Under the pieces are notes generated by a model. It was not told where the DNA came from, ran no database searches, and saw nothing but the letters and a program-made list of their open reading frames with translations. A stretch of 13,863 nt of DNA from Solirubrobacterales bacterium (GTDB lineage: Bacteria; Actinomycetota; Thermoleophilia; Solirubrobacterales; Solirubrobacteraceae), in NCBI GenBank assembly GCA_017354065.1, contig JAFMRN010000029.1, forward strand, positions 1 to 13,863, written 5' to 3'. Shown piece by piece: positions 6,346 to 11,180 of the stretch. How positions within the stretch are numbered: position 1 is the first letter of the stretch; every line of letters starts with the position of its first letter. The translations under genes and the position numbers were made by a program.

Positions 6346-7719
6346 TTTGGGCGCTTTCCGGCGCTCCGCATAGCCCTCGATATTGCTCTGACGTGCGCGC
6401 GCGACCCCCAGCGCGCCGGCCGGAACATCGTCGGTGATGACTGATCCGGCCGCGGTCCAGCCGTTGTCCCCGACGCTGACCGGCGCGACGAAGGACACGT
6501 GGACGCTGCTCTTCACATCGGCACCGATCGTCGTGCGGTGCTTGTTGACGCCGTCGTAGTTGGCGGTGATCGTGCCGGCGCCGATGTTCGTCCGCGCGCC
6601 GATATCCGTATCCCCGATGTAGCTGAGGTGCGGCACCTTTGCGCCCGGGCCGACTTCTGAGTTCTTGATCTCGACGAAGGTCCCGGCCTTGGAGCCGTCG
6701 TGCAGGTGGGCCTTCGGGCGCAGATAGACGAACGGGCCGACGCTGACGTTTTTGTCTATGACCGCCAGGTTCACGTAGGAGTGGATCACCGTCGAGCCCT
6801 CCCCCACCTCGGCGTCGATCAAGGTGGCGTGCGGACCGATCGACGCGCCGGCGGCGACGGTCGTCGCGCCCCGCAGCGTGCAGCCCTGCTCGATCGTCAC
6901 GTCGTGGCCGAGCTCCACGTCGGCGTCGATCACCGTCGCGTCCGGGTTGATCAGCGTGACGCCGTTGAGCATGTGCTGGTGGTTGATCCGCTGCTGGGCG
7001 TGGCGGGTGACCTCGGCAAGCTGCACGCGGTGGTTGATGCCGGCCATCTCAACCGGGTCTTGGAGGGCGTGCGCCGCGACCTTATGGCCGTCGCTTTTGA
7101 GGATCGGAAGCACGTCCGGCAGGTAGTACTCACCCTGGGCGTTGTCGTTCTGCACACGCGCCAGCGCGTCCTTCAGGCGCGCGCCGCTGAAGGCGAAGAT
7201 GCCGCTGTTGACCTCCTGAATGCGCAGCTCCTCCGGCGTGGCGTCACCGGCGGCCTTGGCTTCCACGACCTTGGTGACGTGGCCGCTTTGATCGCGTACT
7301 ACGCGGCCGTAAGCGCCAGGCTCGTCCAGGATCGCGGTCAGGATCGTGGCCGCGGCGCCGCTCTCATCGTGGGTCTTGACCAGCTCGGCGATGCTCTCTG
7401 CGCGGATCAGCGGCGTGTCGCCGGTCAGCACCACGACCGTCTGCTCGGGCTGAATTTCGTTCAGCGCTGCCTTGACCGCGTCACCGGTGCCGAGCGGCTG
7501 GGCCTGGACGACGCTGACGATGTCATCGTCGAGATGCTGTTTGAGCGGACGCTCGGGCGCATCGACCACGACGATCTTGGCGGCGCCGCTGGCGCGGGCG
7601 ACCGCCACCGGCCAGCCGATCATCGGCCGCCCACAGATCGGGTGCAGGAGCTTCGGCACGGAAGAACGCATGCGCGTCCCCTTGCCGGCGGCGAGGATGA
7701 CTACGACCGGGGCTGACAC
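6334..7719 (-). CDS. glmU: Bifunctional UDP-N-acetylglucosamine pyrophosphorylase / glucosamine-1-phosphate N-acetyltransferase
   Basis: GlmU acetylates glucosamine-1-phosphate with acetyl-CoA, then joins it to UTP to give UDP-GlcNAc for peptidoglycan. The 461-residue product has the N-terminal nucleotidyltransferase motif ILAAGKGTRM (8-17) with K23 in VPKLL, then LTGDTPLI, QPLGTGDA and QEVNSGIFAF. The C-terminal left-handed beta-helix is built of hexapeptide repeats (VIDADVELGHDVTIEQG onward). The catalytic histidine in PHLSYIGD is about residue 364 and the TANYDG asparagine about residue 387, matching E. coli His363 and Asn386. The frame stays open upstream, but GTG at 7719 gives the family N-terminus VVVILAAGKG with only a few residues before it and has TACGAT 9 nt upstream. 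It ends in the loop of an inverted repeat. Confidence 0.97.
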   Translation of the reverse strand: MSAPVVVILAAGKGTRMRSSVPKLLHPICGRPMIGWPVAVARASGAAKIVVVDAPERPLKQHLDDDIVSVVQAQPLGTGDAVKAALNEIQPEQTVVVLTGDTPLIRAESIAELVKTHDESGAAATILTAILDEPGAYGRVVRDQSGHVTKVVEAKAAGDATPEELRIQEVNSGIFAFSGARLKDALARVQNDNAQGEYYLPDVLPILKSDGHKVAAHALQDPVEMAGINHRVQLAEVTRHAQQRINHQHMLNGVTLINPDATVIDADVELGHDVTIEQGCTLRGATTVAAGASIGPHATLIDAEVGEGSTVIHSYVNLAVIDKNVSVGPFVYLRPKAHLHDGSKAGTFVEIKNSEVGPGAKVPHLSYIGDTDIGARTNIGAGTITANYDGVNKHRTTIGADVKSSVHVSFVAPVSVGDNGWTAAGSVITDDVPAGALGVARARQSNIEGYAERRKAPKEQA

Positions 7720-7728
7720 GACGCGTGG

Positions 7729-7734
7729 ATCGTA
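7729..7734 (-). promoter_or_regulatory. Candidate -10 element (TACGAT) for glmU
   Basis: TACGAT matches TANNNT and leaves 9 nt to the chosen GTG start, placing the transcript start about 3 nt before it. There is no Shine-Dalgarno in the 34-bp gap between the cupin gene and glmU, which makes a near-leaderless message plausible. Confidence 0.4.
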
Positions 7735-7753
7735 AGGGATCGCGGCCCGGGGC

Positions 7754-8191
7754 TCAGCTGCGGCGCTCAGACGCCGGGAGGTCCTGGGGCAGGGGCACGT
7801 CCGCCGGGCTGCCGGGCTGTTGGTCCTGCCAGTCCCTGTAGGCGTCGGCGTCACGGGGCTCGTGCTCATGGGCCTGATCGCCACCGAGTGCCAACAGCTT
7901 CAGTGTGGCTGGCCCGCGGTTGATCAGCTGACGGCGCAGCGCCGGGGGAACCCGGACCACCTGGCCGGTGGTGAAGTCCTGTTCGCCGTCCTGGAGCCCG
8001 AGCGTCAGCGTCCCGTCCAGCACCACGTAAACCTCTTCCTGGCGTTTGTGGGTGTGAATGCGGTTGCGCTCGCCCGGCGCCAACACGATTGCGTTCAGGC
8101 CGAAAGAAGTGACGCCAAGCTCGCGGCGCAGGCGGATGAAGCGCTGCTCGGGCGTCGCGTCGAGGCTTGCGGTGGTGATCTCGTCGCTCAT
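7754..8191 (-). CDS. Cupin-domain protein with an incomplete metal site
   Basis: The 145-residue product is a single-domain cupin_2 protein. Motif 1 is complete in form: G-x5-HTH-x4-E-x6-G (GERNRIHTHKRQEEVYVVLDG). In motif 2, GQVVRVPPALRRQLIN, the usual histidine is an arginine, so only two His and one Glu of the normal four ligands remain. The protein may bind metal weakly, or a small ligand without metal. The C-terminal 40 residues are polar and proline-rich. The chosen ATG has TAGGGT 7 nt upstream and no Shine-Dalgarno. The frame is open further upstream to 8317, but that extension is translated repeat DNA and is rejected. It lies 34 bp before glmU; substrate and role cannot be inferred. 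Confidence 0.88.
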   Translation of the reverse strand: MSDEITTASLDATPEQRFIRLRRELGVTSFGLNAIVLAPGERNRIHTHKRQEEVYVVLDGTLTLGLQDGEQDFTTGQVVRVPPALRRQLINRGPATLKLLALGGDQAHEHEPRDADAYRDWQDQQPGSPADVPLPQDLPASERRS

Positions 8192-8198
8192 CCGCTTG

Positions 8199-8228
8199 AC
8201 CCTAGCTGAGCCGTGTCGAAACGAGCAA
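8199..8228 (-). promoter_or_regulatory. Candidate promoter of the cupin gene (TTGCTC-18-TAGGGT)
   Basis: On the minus strand TTGCTC (8228-8223) and TAGGGT (8204-8199) are 18 bp apart, and 7 nt separate the latter from the cupin ATG, so the transcript would be essentially leaderless. The -35 half lies in the arm of the repeat hairpin, so the promoter begins inside the repeat pair. The -35 is a poor match (first three bases only). Confidence 0.4.
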
Positions 8229-8326
8229 AGCTCCCGGCGCGGGCGAGCTTTGCTCGTTTGAGCACCAAAACGGTGTCGAAACGACACGAGCGCCGGCCCG
8301 CGAATCGCTTTGCTCATTTGAGCACC
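8213..8326. repeat. Pair of 54-bp imperfect direct repeats (60-bp period) at the 3' end of the ABC-F gene
   Basis: Copy 1 spans 8213-8266 and copy 2 spans 8273-8326, separated by AAAACG. Both begin GTGTCGAAACGA and end CTTTGCTC-g/a-TTTGAGCACC; the middle 20 or so bases have diverged. Copy 2 covers the last codons and stop of the ABC-F gene. Copy 1 folds into a perfect 15-bp hairpin; copy 2 carries a small hairpin GTGTCG-AAA-CGACAC (8273-8287). Conserved ends with variable middles suggest a short palindromic repeat element that duplicated, though a duplicated terminator is equally possible. Confidence 0.75.
8219..8259 (-). terminator. Strong hairpin, probable terminator of the ABC-F transcript
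   Basis: AAACGAGCAAAGCTC (8219-8233) and GAGCTTTGCTCGTTT (8245-8259) are perfect complements, 15 bp, around an 11-nt GC-rich loop. It lies 55 bp beyond the ABC-F stop and 28 bp before the cupin start. On the minus strand the stem ends in CGTTT but no long T-run follows. Because the arms are symmetric it could work in both directions. Confidence 0.55.
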
Positions 8327-9909
8327 AGGACACGATCCGGAGCGAGCCGCTCGGTCAGCCAGGGGTCATGGGTCGCGACCACCAATGCGCCCGGCCAATC
8401 GGCCAGCGCCGACTCCAGAACCTCGAGCGAGTCGGTGTCCAGATGGTTGGTCGGCTCGTCCAGCAGCAGACATGACGCGCGCATGTGGGCTACTACTGCC
8501 AGCTCCGCGCGCGTCCGCTCGCCGCCAGACAGCGTCAGCGGGCTGCGCTCGGCCTCTCGCGCCCCGAGCCCGAACCAGGCCAGCGCGCCGCGCGCTCCCG
8601 CCTCATCCAGTCCGGTCAGCGCCTGGACCGACGCGCTCAGGGTCACACCGGCATCCACGGCCCGACGCATCTGACCCAGCTCCGCGACCACGGCCCCAGC
8701 GGCGAGCCGGCGTGTGCCGGAGGCCGGCTTGGACCTGCCGGCCAGCGTGCTGATCAGCGTCGACTTGCCGCTGCCGTTGGGACCGCGCAGCAGCAGCCGC
8801 TCCCCGGCCGCCAGCGCCAGGTCTATCGGTCCCAGCTCCCAGTCCGCATAAGCCCAGCGTGCGCCCTCCAGCGCAACGATCCAGCGCTTGCGCTCCTCCG
8901 CGGTCAGCTCCAGGCGCAGCGTCCGCTCCCGGCGTGGCCGGTCGGGAACCTGGATCTGTTTGCGGCGCTTAGCCAGTTTGCGTGCGCGGTTCTGCATGCC
9001 ATCCGCACGGGCCTTGAAGTACTCGCGCGCCGCCTTGTCGTTGTCCGGCTGCCCGAGCTTGCTCACGGCTCGGGCCGCGCGCCCGCGGATCTGGCGCTCT
9101 GCCGCCAGCAGCTCCCTGCGTTCCGCCACCGCCGCCGCGTGTTCTTCCTCCGCCCGCCGGCTCCGGGCTTCACGCTCACGCACGTAGCTCTGATAGCCGC
9201 CGTGGTGGTGCTCGAACTCGGGGCCGTCAGGATCCAGCGCGATGATCTCGCTGCAGAACTCGGACAGCAGGGCACGGTTGTGGGACGCGACCAGAACGGC
9301 CCCGTGATGGTCCTCCAGCAGCCGGCGCAGCCGCGCGAGCCCGTCCGCGTCCAGATGGTTGGTCGGCTCGTCCAACAGCAGCACGTCATAGCGGCACACG
9401 GCGATGGCTGCCAGCCCGACACGCGCGAGTTGCCCGCCCGACAGTTCTGTGACAGGCCGGGCGAGCATCCGGCTGCTCAGCGCGAGGTCGGACCCAGCGG
9501 CTGAGATCCGCGCGGAGACATCCTCGCCGCCGAGCGCGACCCAGCGCTCGACCGCCTCCGCGTGCGGGCCGATAGCCTCCAGATCCCCGTCCTGGAGACG
9601 CGCGCCCCAATGATCGATGCGCTCGCTCGCCGCCGCGACCCCGGTCGCGGCGCGGATCAGTTCTCTGGCGCTGAGGTCCGACTGCGGGATCTGGCTCATC
9701 AGCCCGACGGTCCCGAACGCGCGGACAGAGCCGCTGTCCGGTCGCCGCGCGCCGGCCAGAACGCTGAGCAGGGTCGTCTTGCCGGACCCGTTGGGTCCGA
9801 TCAGCCCGACGCGGCTGCCGGCGCCGAGCACCAGTGAGGCGCGGTCCAGGATTGTGCGGTCAGCGAAGCGGACGCTGACCTTCTCCGCCACGAGCAGTGT
9901 CGCGGACAC
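8314..9909 (-). CDS. ABC-F subfamily ATPase (two ABC domains, no membrane domain), possible ribosome-protection factor
   Basis: The 531-residue soluble protein has two fused ABC domains. Domain 1 has Walker A GPNGSGKT (38-45), signature LSGGQ (156-160) and DEPTNHLD (180-187). Domain 2 has GPNGSGKS (376-383), LSGGE (460-464) and DEPTNHLD (484-491). The basic linker between them (about 235-350, with MQNRARKLAKRRKQIQ) is the region that in ABC-F proteins enters the ribosomal E site towards the peptidyl-transferase centre. There are no transmembrane helices, so it is not an exporter. Housekeeping (EttA/Uup-like) and antibiotic-resistance (TlrC/Vga-like) members cannot be told apart by eye. Start: GTG at 9909 has a strong GGAAGGAG 7 nt upstream, the best ribosome binding site in the window; a GTG at 9969 is also in frame but lacks one. 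A 190-bp structured leader precedes it. Confidence 0.9.
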   Translation of the reverse strand: MSATLLVAEKVSVRFADRTILDRASLVLGAGSRVGLIGPNGSGKTTLLSVLAGARRPDSGSVRAFGTVGLMSQIPQSDLSARELIRAATGVAAASERIDHWGARLQDGDLEAIGPHAEAVERWVALGGEDVSARISAAGSDLALSSRMLARPVTELSGGQLARVGLAAIAVCRYDVLLLDEPTNHLDADGLARLRRLLEDHHGAVLVASHNRALLSEFCSEIIALDPDGPEFEHHHGGYQSYVREREARSRRAEEEHAAAVAERRELLAAERQIRGRAARAVSKLGQPDNDKAAREYFKARADGMQNRARKLAKRRKQIQVPDRPRRERTLRLELTAEERKRWIVALEGARWAYADWELGPIDLALAAGERLLLRGPNGSGKSTLISTLAGRSKPASGTRRLAAGAVVAELGQMRRAVDAGVTLSASVQALTGLDEAGARGALAWFGLGAREAERSPLTLSGGERTRAELAVVAHMRASCLLLDEPTNHLDTDSLEVLESALADWPGALVVATHDPWLTERLAPDRVLVLK

Positions 9910-9916
9910 GGTGAAG

Positions 9917-9924
9917 CTCCTTCC
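9917..9924 (-). promoter_or_regulatory. Shine-Dalgarno sequence GGAAGGAG of the ABC-F gene
   Basis: GGAAGGAG lies 7 nt before the GTG at 9909 and decides the start. It is exceptional in this window, where most genes have no recognisable ribosome binding site, and suggests that this gene is translated from a long leader. Confidence 0.8.
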
Positions 9925-9998
9925 GATAGAGACGTGATCAACGTGGACATCCGCGAGCGCGCCGCGCACAGGCGGCGGCGTTCAGTCGTGGCGGGATG

Positions 9999-10073
9999 TC
10001 AGCGGCGATCACGCATAGAAGACCCGGAAGGGCCAGGCAACAGTCTCGCAGAGCTTGGGCCAAAAGGGTTCAT
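9999..10073 (-). other. Possible 24-codon leader ORF upstream of the ABC-F gene
   Basis: An ATG at 10073 opens a 24-residue reading frame beginning MNPFGPSSARLLPGPSG and ending in an Arg-rich tail (MRDRR) with TGA at 10001-9999. AAAGGG lies 6 nt upstream of the ATG. The ATG sits in the loop of the 10057-10091 hairpin and the AAAGGG is paired within its stem. Leader peptides commonly control antibiotic-responsive ABC-F genes, so the arrangement is suggestive, but a frame this short can arise by chance. Confidence 0.25.
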
Positions 10074-10091
10074 ATATGACCCTTTCGGCCC
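10057..10091 (-). promoter_or_regulatory. Long hairpin between tRNA-Gln and the ABC-F gene
   Basis: The outer arms GGGCC (10057-10061) and GGCCC (10087-10091) and the inner arms AAAGGG (10063-10068) and CCCTTT (10080-10085) pair with one A-C mismatch, and the loop contains the self-complementary CATATATG (10071-10078). It begins 9 nt beyond the 3' end of tRNA-Gln on the minus strand. It may terminate or help process the tRNA transcript, or act as a regulatory element in the ABC-F leader. No T-run follows. Confidence 0.45.
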
Positions 10092-10100
10092 ATCCTGAGG

Positions 10101-10173
10101 TTGGGGAGCCAGGATTCGAACCCGATCCTCTAGTACCAAAAACTAGCGTGCTGGCCAACTACACCACTCCCCA
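10101..10173 (-). tRNA. tRNA-Gln (anticodon UUG)
   Basis: The 73-nt minus-strand sequence folds as a full cloverleaf. Acceptor arms TGGGGAG and CTCCCCA pair over 7 bp. The D arm is GTGTAGTTGGCCAGCAC. The anticodon stem CTAGT/ACTAG holds the loop TTTTGGT, giving anticodon TTG (reads CAA, Gln). The variable loop has 4 nt. The T arm is TCGGG-TTCGAAT-CCTGG with two G-T pairs, and the discriminator base is A. The weak first pair T1-A72 is typical of tRNA-Gln. The 3' CCA is not fully encoded (the next bases are CCT), so a CCA-adding enzyme is needed. It lies 26 bp downstream of the phosphorylase gene and upstream of the ABC-F leader. Confidence 0.96.
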
Positions 10174-10199
10174 ATGAGGGCATCGGGCACGATAGCTGG

Positions 10200-10994
10200 C
10201 TAGCTCTCGAAGCGGTACATGAACCCCGCCGGCTGCACGGTCTGTCCCGCCAGCCGGACAGCCGCTCGCTCCAGCACGCCGGCCAGCACGCGCGGTGAGG
10301 CCGCCATCAGCTCCAGCAGCTTCGCGACCGGCGTGGTGGCGCCCGGGACCACCTCATTGGCGTGGTCGGTGATGAAGCCGATCAGACCGTAGGGCAGCTC
10401 CAGCTCGCCGCACAGCACGACCTCCGGCCCGGCAGTTTGGGAGACGGCGACCACACCGGCGCCGGCGAGCTGACGGATCTCGGTGGGCGTGTTGAACCGC
10501 GGCCCGTCAACGTGGCCATAGCAGCCGCCGTCACGCACGCTCACCCCGACACACGCGTCCAGCAGGGCGCTCCGGACAACGTCGGAGAACGGCCCGCCGT
10601 GGAGGATCCAATGCCCGCGCGCCGGATCGCCGGGACGGTCGAAGAACGTGCACAGCGAACCGTCGGGCAGGCGGTTCGCCAGGAAGTGCAGGTCATCAAA
10701 GACCACCAGGCTGCCGAGCGCCAGAGAAGCATCGACGGCGCCACAGACCGTAGCCGCCAGCACCGCCGTGGCCCCGGCTTCCTTCAGCGCCCAGATGTTG
10801 GCGCGGTGGTTGACACCCGAGGACAGCAGCTGATGGCCCTCACCGTGGCGTGAGACGTGCAGTACATCGGCACCGCCGAGGGTGCCACGGCGGAGAGGCA
10901 CCGAGCCAAAGGGCGTCTCGGCCTGAATCACACCGGACTGTGAAAAGCCCAGCAAATCGTGGCCGCCGGAGCCGGTGATGATGCCGATAGCCAT
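10200..10994 (-). CDS. MTAP/PNP-family nucleoside phosphorylase (MtnP-like)
   Basis: This family cleaves purine nucleosides or 5'-methylthioadenosine with phosphate, giving free base and a sugar 1-phosphate for purine and methionine salvage. The 264-residue product has the family's phosphate-binding SRHGEGH (48-54), VNHRANIWALKEAG (61-74), GPRFNTPTE (164-172) and GFITD (206-210). The first Asp of the MTAP base-contact motif is kept (TD, 209-210), but the second Asp position is Ala (TDHA). The Met that normally touches the ribose in the 'TNMPE' motif is Gly (TAGPE, 187-191). It is therefore a divergent member, and methylthioadenosine, adenosine and 6-oxopurine nucleosides are all possible substrates. 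The ATG at 10994 has TAGCAT 9 nt upstream and no Shine-Dalgarno. Confidence 0.88.
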   Translation of the reverse strand: MAIGIITGSGGHDLLGFSQSGVIQAETPFGSVPLRRGTLGGADVLHVSRHGEGHQLLSSGVNHRANIWALKEAGATAVLAATVCGAVDASLALGSLVVFDDLHFLANRLPDGSLCTFFDRPGDPARGHWILHGGPFSDVVRSALLDACVGVSVRDGGCYGHVDGPRFNTPTEIRQLAGAGVVAVSQTAGPEVVLCGELELPYGLIGFITDHANEVVPGATTPVAKLLELMAASPRVLAGVLERAAVRLAGQTVQPAGFMYRFES

Positions 10995-11003
10995 GGCGGA
11001 GCG

Positions 11004-11009
11004 ATGCTA
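11004..11009 (-). promoter_or_regulatory. Candidate -10 element (TAGCAT) for the phosphorylase gene
   Basis: TAGCAT matches TANNNT with 9 nt to the ATG at 10994, implying a leader of about 3 nt. The -35 region has no clear match. The divergent promoter of the first TPR-GGDEF gene lies about 40 bp away on the other strand. Confidence 0.4.
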
Positions 11010-11048
11010 CCGCGGCCACAGAGCCCGAAAGTCTGTTCTATAACCGGC

Positions 11049-11077
11049 TTGAAATTGGTCCAATAAGTGTCGATACT
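11049..11077 (+). promoter_or_regulatory. Sigma-70-type promoter of the first TPR-GGDEF gene with a palindrome in its spacer
   Basis: TTGAAA (11049-11054), a 17-bp spacer and GATACT (11072-11077) form the most canonical promoter in the window, with a start expected near 11084. The spacer opens with the perfect palindrome ATTGG-T-CCAAT (11054-11064), which overlaps the last base of the -35 and could bind a dimeric regulator. This leaves a leader of about 97 nt before the ATG at 11181. Confidence 0.5.
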
Positions 11078-11110
11078 GATTCCGCCGGGACACAGAACGC
11101 ACAAACGCGA

Positions 11111-11145
11111 AGAGCGCGTATCGGACAGCGGGGTCCGGGCGCTCT
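11111..11145 (+). promoter_or_regulatory. Two-tier hairpin in the leader of the first TPR-GGDEF gene
   Basis: AGAGCGC (11111-11117) pairs with GCGCTCT (11139-11145), and within it CGGAC (11122-11126) pairs with GTCCG (11133-11137) around AGCGGG. It is followed by AAGGGG (11163-11168), a possible though distant ribosome binding site 12 nt before the ATG. No known riboswitch class is recognised. Confidence 0.35.
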
Positions 11146-11180
11146 CCGTCTGGCACGGGAGCAAGGGGACAGCACGGACG

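Noticed and set aside
7720..7884. N-terminal extension of GlmU to 7884
   Set aside because: It would overlap the cupin gene by about 130 bp and add 55 Pro/Thr/Arg-rich residues before the normal GlmU N-terminus.
8192..8317. N-terminal extension of the cupin to an ATG at 8317 overlapping the ABC-F stop
   Set aside because: The 42 added residues are translated repeat and hairpin DNA and do not resemble cupins; the ATG at 8191 has a candidate promoter directly upstream.
9910..9969. Upstream GTG start for the ABC-F gene
   Set aside because: The strong GGAAGGAG lies inside this extension and points to the GTG at 9909; the extra 20 residues are not typical of ABC-F proteins.
10002..10090. Plus-strand riboswitch or small RNA in the tRNA-ABC-F gap
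   Set aside because: No plus-strand gene follows for over 1 kb and the folds do not match a riboswitch consensus known to me; the structure is better read on the minus strand.
10101..10173. tRNA-Gln as an attachment site for an integrated element
   Set aside because: No integrase, phage gene or repeated tRNA 3' end is visible nearby.
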